Shown here one piece after another: positions 34,022 to 41,067 of a stretch of 41,567 bases of DNA (its first letter is position 1; each line of letters opens with the position of its first letter). The notes beneath the pieces are model-generated. The model had not been told where the DNA came from, did not search any database, and was given only the letters and a program-made list of their open reading frames with translations. Source of the DNA: CAZJVD01 sp964549505 (lineage in GTDB: Bacteria > Bdellovibrionota > UBA1018 > CAZJVD01); assembly GCA_964549505.1 (NCBI GenBank), contig CAZJVD010000021.1, forward strand, positions 1 to 41,567, read 5' to 3'. Position numbers and translations under genes: made by a program.

Positions 34022-34956
34022 CAGAGTACGTGACACTTTCGCAGAATCACATGAATACGACCTTTCATTTCAAAGTTCCGTTTGAGAACGGCACGGATCG
34101 ACGTCGGCTCGAGTCGCTTCTGATCGATGCCCACGCAGAAGTCGCACGTTTGGAAACACTTTGGAGTGAGTTCATCGCAAGCAGTGAGATTGCTCTATTG
34201 AACGTCACGGAGGTGGGTGCGTGGATGGCGGTATCGCATGAGACCAGCGATGTTCTCAAAATGGGGCTCGAGATTGGATCCCAGACGGACGATGCTTTCA
34301 GTCTCTGCGCAAAGTCATCATCGATCGAAGCGCGAACCAGTGGCTTGGAGCTCGATACAAAGAATCTACGAGCACGACGCCTGGTGCCGGATGCTCATCT
34401 CGGACTTGGTGCTATCGGAAAGGGTGCGGCTCTTGATCGTGTTGCCGTTTTCTTGGAACGCCAAGGTGTGGAGGCTGCTTTCCTGTCGGCAGGCGGATCG
34501 AGTTTGCTCGGGTGGGGGCGACCGGAGCGGGGGCGTTCATGGACATTTCAGTGGAAGGTACTGGGTAAGGTCTTGGAGGGCGTGCGTGGTGTTGGAATGG
34601 AAACACGTGAGCTCACGATCACCGATGGCAGCCGAATGGGGGTCGGGATTTCGGGGACGGATGAGCAGGGCGCGCATATCATTGAGAAGTCCACTTCTCC
34701 CCACACTTCTCGCCGGGGGGAAAAGCGTGGGGCAGGAAATGGGACAAGCCCTCGGACTCTGTCCTCCATGGTCGGGCACCCTCTCGCCGCGAAGGCTGAC
34801 GCGCTATCGACAGCCCGGTTCTTAGCGCCACTTTCCCGTCAGTTTGCGGATTTGCCTCAAGCGTTTCTTGAAGAATCGGCCGATAGCGAGGACCGTGCGG
34901 AGCCTCTGCGCCTTTCTTGGAACAGCGCTTTTGAAGAAGCCTTCCTGCGAGGGTAG
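34018..34956 (+). CDS. apbE: FAD:protein FMN transferase (ApbE) with an in-frame palindromic insertion
   Basis: This 312-residue enzyme of the ApbE family attaches FMN from FAD covalently to Thr or Ser in target proteins. Visible motifs are MNTTFHF (residues 12-18, substrate-proximal), GAIGKGAALD (131-140), FLSAGGSS (156-162) and ADALSTA (260-266, the Mg/FAD site Asp and Thr). The family motif HIIDPRTG is split: HIIE ends at 223 and SPRT starts at 244, separated by 20 extra residues rich in Ser, Arg and Gly. No lipoprotein or export signal is visible, unlike many ApbE proteins. It lies just upstream of its probable target, the FMN-binding protein. Start overlaps the upstream stop by four bases. 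Confidence 0.85.
   Translation: MTEYVTLSQNHMNTTFHFKVPFENGTDRRRLESLLIDAHAEVARLETLWSEFIASSEIALLNVTEVGAWMAVSHETSDVLKMGLEIGSQTDDAFSLCAKSSSIEARTSGLELDTKNLRARRLVPDAHLGLGAIGKGAALDRVAVFLERQGVEAAFLSAGGSSLLGWGRPERGRSWTFQWKVLGKVLEGVRGVGMETRELTITDGSRMGVGISGTDEQGAHIIEKSTSPHTSRRGEKRGAGNGTSPRTLSSMVGHPLAAKADALSTARFLAPLSRQFADLPQAFLEESADSEDRAEPLRLSWNSAFEEAFLRG
34687..34746 (+). repeat. Palindromic 60-bp in-frame insertion within apbE
   Basis: Twenty codons that have no counterpart in the ApbE consensus form an imperfect inverted repeat. The left arm is about 34690-34711 and the right arm about 34720-34744, sharing CCCCAC and CTT-TC blocks around a GC-rich loop. In-frame palindromic insertions of this sort resemble REP-like or Rickettsia-type palindromic elements inside genes. 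The element identity is inference; the palindrome and the split motif are seen. Confidence 0.45.
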
Positions 34957-34988
34957 CCATAATCGAAAACGCCCCCTAGAATAAAAAG

Positions 34989-35177
34989 ATGTCAGGCGAA
35001 AACCAGGGATCCGTTGTCGACCTTTCGGCCTTAGATTCAAAGCCGATTTGGAACCCGTATGTCTTTGATCGAGAGCCGTGGTGGCTGCTTTTACCGGTTT
35101 TTATATTGGTTCTGGTCATGGTCCACGTGGTTTTTCGTCCGGGACGCAAGACGAGGCACAAGGAGAATGTTTCATGA
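34989..35177 (+). CDS. Small single-pass membrane protein of the flavin/ferredoxin operon
   Basis: A 62-residue protein: a short hydrophilic N-terminus, WNPYVFDREPWW, then one strongly hydrophobic segment (LLLPVFILVLVMVHVVF) and a basic C-terminal tail (RPGRKTRHKEN). By the positive-inside rule the C-terminus is probably cytoplasmic. It has no clear ribosome site, but its stop overlaps the start of the FMN-binding protein gene as ATGA, which supports real translation. A role as an anchor or small subunit of the electron-transfer complex is inference. Confidence 0.55.
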   Translation: MSGENQGSVVDLSALDSKPIWNPYVFDREPWWLLLPVFILVLVMVHVVFRPGRKTRHKENVS

Positions 35178-35740
35178 TTCGGAAACTGCAACGAGTCGGA
35201 GTTGTTGTCGGTCTCTTGCTCACATTGGAAAAGAGTTTCGCTGTCGAATTTGAAAGCCTGGCGCAGGCACTTGCAGCGACGCTCAAAGAAAAGAAACAGG
35301 TTCTCAAGAACTCCGTTACGGTTCGCGGCCGTACCGTAGACTACTACATGCGCAAAGACGTCAAGCCCGACAAAGCGACGATCGCTTTTGTTCAGAAGGA
35401 AGTCTACGATCCGAACTGCACCCACACGTGGGTGATTGGTGTCGATAGCTCACGCCATCGCGTCACTTCGATTCGTGAAGTCGAGATGAGTTGCCCTCAT
35501 GCTTTTCCGACGCGCCAAATGTCGTTCAAATCTCAGTTTCTCGGTAAGACACGTGCCGATATTCCAAAGATGAAAGACAGTATCGATTTTATTGCGAAGG
35601 CGACGGGAAGTTCGGAGCTTCTTCGGGACTCCATCGTTCGTTCGATCGAGGGATCGGCGATGATCAGCGGTCAAGGAGCGCCCCCGAAAGGGGCGCCGAA
35701 ATCGTCCGCAAAAACTCCCCCAGCGACAACGAAACGGTGA
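35174..35740 (+). CDS. Exported FMN-binding domain protein
   Basis: A 188-residue protein with an N-terminal signal or anchor (VGVVVGLLLTLEKSFA). An FMN_bind-type domain follows (about residues 70-160): a central strand (THTWVIGVDSSRHRVTSIREVEMSCPHAFP), FKSQFLGKTRADIPKMKDSIDFI, then KATGSSELLRDSIVRSIE. The latter aligns with the (S/T)GAT-S flavinylation motif of NqrC/RnfG/PplA-like proteins; Thr 144 is the expected attachment site. The C-terminal tail is Pro/Lys/Ala-rich. AGGAG lies eight bases before ATG 35174, which overlaps the upstream stop. Located between apbE and a NapH/NapG-like polyferredoxin, it is probably the periplasmic flavin electron carrier. Confidence 0.7.
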   Translation: MIRKLQRVGVVVGLLLTLEKSFAVEFESLAQALAATLKEKKQVLKNSVTVRGRTVDYYMRKDVKPDKATIAFVQKEVYDPNCTHTWVIGVDSSRHRVTSIREVEMSCPHAFPTRQMSFKSQFLGKTRADIPKMKDSIDFIAKATGSSELLRDSIVRSIEGSAMISGQGAPPKGAPKSSAKTPPATTKR

Positions 35741-35752
35741 TGTAGGACCCCG

Positions 35753-37327
35753 ATGGTGACCACGCGCCAGGTTCGAATCGCCTCCCAGACACTGACCTTT
35801 GGCCTGTGGGTCGCGCTGATTCTTGTTACGAAGCATCCGATCGAGAATGCGCTGACACGAAACATCCCTGTATCGCTTTTCTTGCGGATGGATCCGTTGG
35901 TCACGACGGTTGTGTCCGGCGGAATGCGGATGCTGATCTCGATCACGATGCTGGGGTTTGTGACCTTAGCAATCAGTCTCGTTATGGGTCGCGTGTTCTG
36001 CGGTTGGGTCTGTCCGCTTGGAACTGTTTTTGATTTTGTCGGATGGTGGTTGCGAAAATTTCGAATCAAGTTTGAGGGTCCGAGTCCCTGGTACTTTCGG
36101 TTTAAGTACTATCTTTTGGCGGCGACGTTGATCCTTGCTGCAGCGGGCGCCGTGCACCCTCTCATGGGATTTGATCCGATCGTGATCATCACGCGCGTGG
36201 CAGCGACGCTCATAAACCCTTTTTTACGCGCGCACGATGAGATTCTCTGGGCTACGGGCGATTCAGCAAAACGTTACGGAATGTTTATCGACGTCGCGAC
36301 ACTTGTGCTTTTCGTGTTGATCCTCGGGGCGACCACGCGTCTGTCCCGAATCTGGTGTCGTGTGGCGTGTCCCTTAGGCGCCTACCTTGCGGTCAGTTCC
36401 CGCTATTCGATGTTGCGTCGGGATACGGTGGGGTGTGTGCATTGTGGAATCTGCGCCAATCACTGTCCAACGGGTGCGATCAACTTCGAAAATGCAGAGA
36501 TCTATAACGAGAGTGAGTGCATCAAGTGTTTTGCATGCACGCAAGAGTGTCCGGTCGACGCTAATTTTTTCACCTGGAAATCACCACTGCCGGTAACGGC
36601 TCACGCTCATCATCCTGTGTCGCTCGATCGTCGGGCGTTCATTGGAACAGCGGCGGCGGCTGTTGTCGCTGCTCCCGCCCTGAATCTTGCGGCGGGTAAG
36701 TCCTCAGCGGAAAAGACGCTTCTGCGTCCGCCGATGTCGCGCGAAGAACGCGATTTCCTGCTGAGTTGCATACGTTGCAACAACTGCACAAAATCATGTC
36801 CAACAGGAATTCTGAAGCCCGCCGTTTTTGAGCATGGCGTGCGCGCGTTCTGGTCCCCGGTCATGGTTCCTACCGAGGGACTTTGCGAGCCGGGCTGCAA
36901 CGCCTGTTCGCAGGCCTGTCCGACGGACGCCATCATGAAGTATCCGATCGAGGACAAGTACCGATTCAAGATGGGAACGGCTGTTTTCGAAAGCAATCGT
37001 TGCGTGGCTTACACGGAGAACAAGTTCTGTAACGAGTGCGTTCGGGTGTGCCCAACGGATGCGATTGCTGTGATCCCTGGATGGGAACCGGAGACCAAAG
37101 GCGTGAAACGTGGTGCCGATGTTCCTGCTCCCCCAGGCCAGACACCTTCGCGACCGGAGCGGGTACATTTTGAGGCGTGTGTGGCGTGCGGGGCGTGCGA
37201 GAACGTTTGTGACAAGATCGTCTACGGTGAACCCGCTATGGTGACGACATCATTCGGACGCGCGGTGCCCACAGTTCTTGACGAGAAGTATTATCAACGG
37301 CTTGGAAAATTTGGTTTTGAATCTTAG
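35753..37327 (+). CDS. Fused NapH/NapG-type polyferredoxin with internal Tat-like motif
   Basis: A 524-residue Fe-S protein. The first ~230 residues have four to five membrane segments, with the paired CxxxCP motifs of NapH/NosR/CcoG-type proteins (CGWVCPLG and CRVACPLG). Two cytoplasmic-type [4Fe-4S] sites follow (CVHCGICANHC, CIKCFACTQEC). Then comes DRRAFIGTAAAAVVAAPALN with the arginine pair at 293-294, which looks like a Tat signal peptide in mid-protein. The rest resembles NapG: CIRCNNCTKSC, CEPGCNACSQAC, CNECVRVC and CVACGACENVC. In nitrate-reductase systems NapH and NapG are separate and pass quinol electrons to the periplasm; here they are one chain. No napA or nosZ is in view. AGGA precedes ATG 35753. 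Confidence 0.85.
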   Translation: MVTTRQVRIASQTLTFGLWVALILVTKHPIENALTRNIPVSLFLRMDPLVTTVVSGGMRMLISITMLGFVTLAISLVMGRVFCGWVCPLGTVFDFVGWWLRKFRIKFEGPSPWYFRFKYYLLAATLILAAAGAVHPLMGFDPIVIITRVAATLINPFLRAHDEILWATGDSAKRYGMFIDVATLVLFVLILGATTRLSRIWCRVACPLGAYLAVSSRYSMLRRDTVGCVHCGICANHCPTGAINFENAEIYNESECIKCFACTQECPVDANFFTWKSPLPVTAHAHHPVSLDRRAFIGTAAAAVVAAPALNLAAGKSSAEKTLLRPPMSREERDFLLSCIRCNNCTKSCPTGILKPAVFEHGVRAFWSPVMVPTEGLCEPGCNACSQACPTDAIMKYPIEDKYRFKMGTAVFESNRCVAYTENKFCNECVRVCPTDAIAVIPGWEPETKGVKRGADVPAPPGQTPSRPERVHFEACVACGACENVCDKIVYGEPAMVTTSFGRAVPTVLDEKYYQRLGKFGFES

Positions 37328-37352
37328 GACATGTTAAGGTCCGGAGGGATTT

Positions 37353-37646
37353 ATGTTTGGACTATCAATTAGCCATCTCTTGATTTTGTTGGTCATTGTG
37401 CTCTTACTTTTTGGAGCAAAACGTCTTCCCGAACTCGGTTCAGCACTGGGCGAAGGACTTCGGGCTTTTAAAAAAGGTCTCGATGGACGTGATGAGGGTC
37501 AGCCGATGGTGGGACATCAACCCCGCGAACCCTTTCAAGATCCAAAGCAAGAACAGGGAACTGGCAAGACTCACCCGAGCTCCCAAGCTTCAAAAGCGCC
37601 AACGGGCCATGGTGGAAAAAACGACGACGACGGCCACACGTCTTAA
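37353..37646 (+). CDS. tatA: Sec-independent (Tat) translocase subunit TatA/E
   Basis: A 97-residue protein with the standard layout: an N-terminal membrane helix (ISHLLILLVIVLLLFG), the hinge FGAKRLPELG, an amphipathic helix (SALGEGLRAFKKG) and a long hydrophilic tail rich in Gln, Pro, Lys and Asp. TatA oligomers form the route for folded proteins with RR signals. GGAGGG lies five bases before ATG 37353, and the gene starts 25 bases after the NapH/NapG fusion. tatB and tatC are not in the window. Likely clients nearby are the DUF1501 protein and perhaps the NapG half of the neighbouring ferredoxin. Confidence 0.93.
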   Translation: MFGLSISHLLILLVIVLLLFGAKRLPELGSALGEGLRAFKKGLDGRDEGQPMVGHQPREPFQDPKQEQGTGKTHPSSQASKAPTGHGGKNDDDGHTS

Positions 37647-37672
37647 GACGGCCTAAGCCGTTTTCTTCTTTG
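37647..37672 (+). terminator. Intrinsic terminator after tatA
   Basis: ACGGC (37648-37652), loop CTAA, GCCGT (37657-37661), followed by TTTCTTCTTT. The hairpin starts directly after the tatA stop and overlaps the stop codon of the convergent reductase gene. It closes the plus-strand operon that began at metG. Confidence 0.7.
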
Positions 37673-38420
37673 TTTCGGTAAAATGTTCAGCAAAGAGAGC
37701 CTTAGCGCTCACGCCATGCCCGCCGGTTAGAATTTTTCGTACGTCCTCGATCATCTGACCGGAGCCGCAAATATAAAAATCAGTCGTGTGCCACGGCCAA
37801 TCGGGCGGAAGCGTTTTTAAAAACTCCGTCACGCGTCCATGAAACTGTCCGTCGATCTCTGGCATGCCGGGCAGAGGTTGAGAAAGACAAATCCGTGTTT
37901 CGATTCCGGCCTTCACAAAGTCACCCGCATAGAGAACATCGTTTTGATTGCGGCAACCGAAGAGGCAGTATCGATGCGCGGGCGGCGATTCCTGGAGTGC
38001 AGGAGCAAGTGCCATCGCTCGAAGAGGGCCAATGCCGCTACCGGTTCCAATGAAACAGACACCGCGCGATGGGTCGCGCGGTTCGTAGACAAAATCACCG
38101 TATGGCGCCATGAACTCAATCGACGAACCGGTTCGAAGGCGATTCAGATAATCCGCTCCACGACCACCGGGAGTCATCTTGATACAGAGTTCGTAACCAT
38201 GAATTGCTGCTGACTCAAAGGGTGACGCAAACGAATAGGCGCGACGGACGGTGCGGCTGCGTTCACGGCTGTCCCCATCCGCCGGAATATACATACTCAG
38301 AAACTGTCCCGGAGCATATTTGAAGATCTTTTCGGGACGGAACACGAGGCGAAGGACGCCGCCTGGGGTGAGTTCAGCATGAGCGATTTCAGCGCGATAG
38401 CGTTTCGCTTCCATGCTCAT
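37653..38420 (-). CDS. Ferredoxin-NADP reductase-like flavoprotein
   Basis: A 255-residue two-domain oxidoreductase. The FAD-binding beta-barrel shows YAPGQFLSMYIP and RRAYSFAS (RxYS at 60-63) and a phosphate-binding stretch KMTPGGRGADYLNRL. The NAD(P) domain shows GTGSGIGPLRAMA (125-137) and ICGSGQMIEDV near the C-terminus. Family members move electrons between NAD(P)H and ferredoxin or flavodoxin or feed mono- and dioxygenases; there is no fused 2Fe-2S domain. It is cytoplasmic. It is convergent with tatA and last in a minus-strand run with the porin-like gene. It could reduce the neighbouring polyferredoxin, which is inference. Confidence 0.85.
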   Translation of the reverse strand: MSMEAKRYRAEIAHAELTPGGVLRLVFRPEKIFKYAPGQFLSMYIPADGDSRERSRTVRRAYSFASPFESAAIHGYELCIKMTPGGRGADYLNRLRTGSSIEFMAPYGDFVYEPRDPSRGVCFIGTGSGIGPLRAMALAPALQESPPAHRYCLFGCRNQNDVLYAGDFVKAGIETRICLSQPLPGMPEIDGQFHGRVTEFLKTLPPDWPWHTTDFYICGSGQMIEDVRKILTGGHGVSAKALFAEHFTETKKKTA

Positions 38421-38447
38421 GCGTAAGCCCTCGGTTGGAAGCCTCGT

Positions 38448-38852
38448 TTACATGCAGAGTTCGGCCAGAAGAGGGTGAAGACTCGAAGGATCGGTCTGGT
38501 GCCTACGGCAAATCGTAATTCGGTCGATCTTATAGACGTGGTGCAACACATCCATGAACTCTTCGGCTTTCACGAGATAAACTTGAGTGCCGTGGAACGT
38601 TCCTGCTGCCACTCGTGGTTCGAGGGAATCCCAAAGCGCTCGCCAAGCGGGTTGTGTGGTCCCCAGATCACGGGGCTCAAGACAACCGATATTGAGCAGT
38701 TTGCGTGCTCGAAACAGCTTGGCTTTTGTTTTTACGCCCAGTGGAAGTACGCCGTATTTTAAAATCGTGTCGATCTCAAAGAGCGCCTGAGTTTGAGGTG
38801 GAAAACACCGATAGTCGAGTTTGAAAACTTCAGACGACGGATGCCGCTTCAT
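38448..38852 (-). CDS. Small cytoplasmic protein of unknown function
   Basis: The 134-residue product has no signal peptide or membrane segment. The pattern FEIDTILKYGVLPLGVKTKAKLFRARKLLNIGCLEPRD recalls the MshEN/GspE N-terminal domain (a helix pair followed by a P-L-x-V strand and a short nucleotide-binding loop), but the match is weak. The gene starts eight bases after the stop of the porin-like gene and ends 27 bases before the reductase start, so it belongs to the same minus-strand transcript. No strong ribosome site is seen. Confidence 0.5.
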   Translation of the reverse strand: MKRHPSSEVFKLDYRCFPPQTQALFEIDTILKYGVLPLGVKTKAKLFRARKLLNIGCLEPRDLGTTQPAWRALWDSLEPRVAAGTFHGTQVYLVKAEEFMDVLHHVYKIDRITICRRHQTDPSSLHPLLAELCM

Positions 38853-38860
38853 TTCTGAAA

Positions 38861-40162
38861 TCAGAGTACCACAGAAAGTCGAAGAGCCGAAAAGCTGTAG
38901 ACCGACTTGCTGGAGACGCGATTGATGTCTCGATAATGCTCGACGCCCAAGAAAACCATGGAGTTAAAGTGATGATACAGGCCAGCTCCGACGATCGTGC
39001 GGTCGGTAACGTCGATGACTCGGTTGTCGTTCTGAGACATGCCACCGCGAAAGAGAATGCGCCACTTCTGCAGAAACCGATGTGACAACTCGCCGTAGAG
39101 CCCACCACGTTGAAAACCTTTGTCAGCCGGAGGCGGTAGATCGACGATCATACCGATATAACCGGCTTTCAAAATCGAAGACGTACCCAGGTAAAACTGC
39201 GTATCAAACCCAACAGCCAAAAGACGCGCGGGTTTTTGCGGGACCGCAGGCACCCCGCCCACTGTACCAGCCACTGAACCGCCGACCGTGTCGCCCGTCC
39301 ATCGACCGTAGTAACCTGAGATCCCGAGCCCCCAAAATCCAAGCGTCTTGAAAGCGACTCGGCCGCCGACGGCCTTGTCACCGTTGTTGTCCACGAAAGT
39401 GTTTCGTGTTGAAAAGTCTGGATAATCATTGGACTTGCCGGCCGGATCGACCTGACCACCTTGAAACCCGTTCACCACATACGCGTGGGCTTCCATCGCC
39501 ATCGCGCGGCGATCGATCGGGCGAAACCGCATGGCTACCCCAAGATCAGTCCATACGTCTGGAAGAAAGGGGGTTCCACCCGGATGCATGAGCTGACTGG
39601 TGTTAATCCAACCGCCATAAATATTATGAAAGTCCGAGGTATCAAAAGGAATCCAAATGCGTCCGACACGCAGTTGAAACTGACTGGTCGGCTCATAAGT
39701 AAGTTCGTAGTAGCGCGGCGTCGGCGACACTTCGAAACCAAACGAGAGATCAGGCCGCGGAACAAAATCGACCATGAAGATCGTGTGGTAATTATCGAAC
39801 GTAATCGGACTGACTCCTGGTCTTCGAGTCAAAAGAAAATCGAAATAAAGTTTGAAGTTGGGAGCCGTTGTACCGGGCCGCTGTACCGCCTGAGCCTGTG
39901 CGGTTTGCGTACCGTAAGAACCTGAGTAGGCGGGGCTGTTCGACTGATAGGGACGGGCAGCACGCGTCGTTTCGGGCCGAGTTTCTTCGAGCTCCGAGAG
40001 GTCAACGACCTCACTTTGTTGGCGTGTTGGCCCTTCGTTCCCGCGCCGTCGGGGTCGTGGCTGATAGCGATCGACAGTGTCCGCCGCAACAGCACTCACA
40101 GGAAACGATACGGTTTCTGTGAATAAAAACACGACTGCGAAATACGAAACCACTCTCCCCAA
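38861..40162 (-). CDS. Porin-like outer-membrane beta-barrel protein
   Basis: The 433-residue product has a signal peptide (core VVSYFAVVFLFTETVSFPVSAVAA). A low-complexity Pro/Arg/Gln/Thr-rich linker follows (about 32-100), then ~330 residues of alternating beta-strand pattern rich in Tyr, Gly and Phe (for example FKLYFDFLLTRRPG, LSFGFEVSPTPRYYELTYEP, FQLRVGRIWIPFDTSDF, LGISGYYGRW). The chain ends in a typical outer-membrane strand, FSALRLSVVL. It resembles phosphate-selective or short-chain porins in outline. The annotated start is TTG 40162; GTG 40153, with GGAG just before it, is an alternative. Substrate unknown. Confidence 0.65.
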   Translation of the reverse strand: MGRVVSYFAVVFLFTETVSFPVSAVAADTVDRYQPRPRRRGNEGPTRQQSEVVDLSELEETRPETTRAARPYQSNSPAYSGSYGTQTAQAQAVQRPGTTAPNFKLYFDFLLTRRPGVSPITFDNYHTIFMVDFVPRPDLSFGFEVSPTPRYYELTYEPTSQFQLRVGRIWIPFDTSDFHNIYGGWINTSQLMHPGGTPFLPDVWTDLGVAMRFRPIDRRAMAMEAHAYVVNGFQGGQVDPAGKSNDYPDFSTRNTFVDNNGDKAVGGRVAFKTLGFWGLGISGYYGRWTGDTVGGSVAGTVGGVPAVPQKPARLLAVGFDTQFYLGTSSILKAGYIGMIVDLPPPADKGFQRGGLYGELSHRFLQKWRILFRGGMSQNDNRVIDVTDRTIVGAGLYHHFNSMVFLGVEHYRDINRVSSKSVYSFSALRLSVVL

Positions 40163-40307
40163 GGCGTTCAGACGTCGGTCAGCTTAAGGGGTTGGGGGAG
40201 TGCGGTCAATGGGGAATCTTTGGGGGGAGATTGAATTCGGGAAGACTGGCATGCGGGCAGACGGTGGGATCGGGCGGCGGCCCAGGGTCAGACATCGGCT
40301 AGCTGAG

Positions 40308-40604
40308 TTAGCCGAGTGATCGCACGAGACAAAAGACTGCAGCCCCGAGACGATCGCTTATCGCGCTTGCGCTATCTGATGCTGCTGAGGCGATCAGTTC
40401 GAGTATCGCATGAACCTCTCGCTGACTGCCGAGCGCGATCTGATAAAACCGACAACGATCTTTGCGACTCGACTTTCCTGATCCTTCGGCAAGGTTGAGC
40501 ACCGTACTCGAAGCGGCGCGCAGTAACTGATCTCTGAGGTGAGTCGGAACATCTAACGTCTTGCAGACCCGATAGAGGTCCACGGAGTGCCATCGCCTCA
40601 CCAC
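40308..40604 (-). CDS. Four-helix-bundle protein, 5'-damaged copy
   Basis: The 98-residue product matches the bacterial four-helix-bundle family found as 23S rRNA intervening-sequence ORFs and as free-standing genes (TIGR02436-like): DLYRVCKTLDVPTHLRDQLLRAASSTVLNLAEGSGKSSRKDRCRFYQIALGSQREV. The first helix is shortened. Compared with the sister copy on the other strand, the FRSYDLAV segment is missing and the conserved ATG (40591-40593 on the minus strand) is out of frame. Only a GTG at 40604 or 40601, inside the inverted repeat, can start this frame. It may still be made but is probably a decaying copy. Confidence 0.6.
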   Translation of the reverse strand: MVRRWHSVDLYRVCKTLDVPTHLRDQLLRAASSTVLNLAEGSGKSSRKDRCRFYQIALGSQREVHAILELIASAASDSASAISDRLGAAVFCLVRSLG

Positions 40605-40667
40605 CTTTCTGAAAAATGAGGTTCTCGCCTCGGGGCAGGAACCTCATTTTTCAGAAAGGTGGTGAGG
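40596..40667. repeat. Perfect 29-bp inverted repeat spanning two divergent starts
   Basis: Arms 40596-40624 and 40639-40667 are exact reverse complements with a 14-base GC-rich loop. Each arm ends in AAAGGTGGTGAGG, a ribosome-binding sequence facing outward into one of the two divergent four-helix-bundle genes. The arrangement indicates that the 5' flank was duplicated in inverted orientation. As RNA it would form a very stable hairpin that buries both ribosome sites. Confidence 0.9.
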
Positions 40668-40983
40668 ATGATGCAACAGCGTTTTCGTTCTTATGATTTG
40701 GCAGTCGAGCTCTACAGTCTATGCAAGACCGTAAGACTTCGTTCGTCTCTACAAGATCAATTACTTCGCGCCGCTTCGAGTGTAGCTCTTAACCTAAGAG
40801 AGGGATCAGCGCGGTCGTCAGCAAAGGATCGTTAGAGATGTTCAGGGCCGGTTTTACACGATCGCATTCGCGAGCCTCAGAGAAGTTCAAGCGATTATCG
40901 ATCTTGAGCGTGATAGTTGCGCGATTCTAGATGATCCTGCTGATCGTCTGGGTGGTTGTCTCTACAAACTCACCCGATCCTAA
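40668..40983 (+). pseudogene. Four-helix-bundle protein, frameshifted copy
   Basis: ATG 40668 or 40671 follows a good ribosome site (GGTGAGG). The first 55 codons encode a normal N-terminus of the family: FRSYDLAVELYSLCKTV, DQLLRAASSVALNLREGSARSSAKDR. TAG at 40833-40835 then ends the frame. From about 40846 the homologous sequence resumes one frame over (GRFYTIAFASLREVQAIIDLE) and runs to TAA 40981-40983. A small insertion with a frameshift has therefore broken this copy. It is the divergent sister of the gene at 40308-40604. Confidence 0.7.
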
Positions 40984-41002
40984 ACCTGACGCCCGAACCC
41001 TG

Positions 41003-41058
41003 AGGCCTGCAGCCCATGGCCTGAAACCGGCAGCCCGTGGCCCGCTCTCTCTCTCTCT
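41003..41058. repeat. Short GC-rich repeats and (CT)7 tract beside the transposase gene
   Basis: CAGCCC(A/G)TGGCC occurs at 41010-41021 and 41031-41042 (one mismatch, 21 bases apart), preceded by an AGGCC/GGCCT inverted pair (41003-41007, 41018-41022). A (CT)7 tract covers 41045-41058. Repeats next to a REP-associated transposase gene are expected substrates or relics, but the set is too small to call a REP element with confidence. Confidence 0.5.
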
Positions 41059-41067
41059 CCCTTAAAC

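Noticed and set aside
34217..34825. Overlapping plus-strand frame of about 200 codons within apbE
   Set aside because: apbE motifs are in the other frame; this frame has no domain and no ribosome site.
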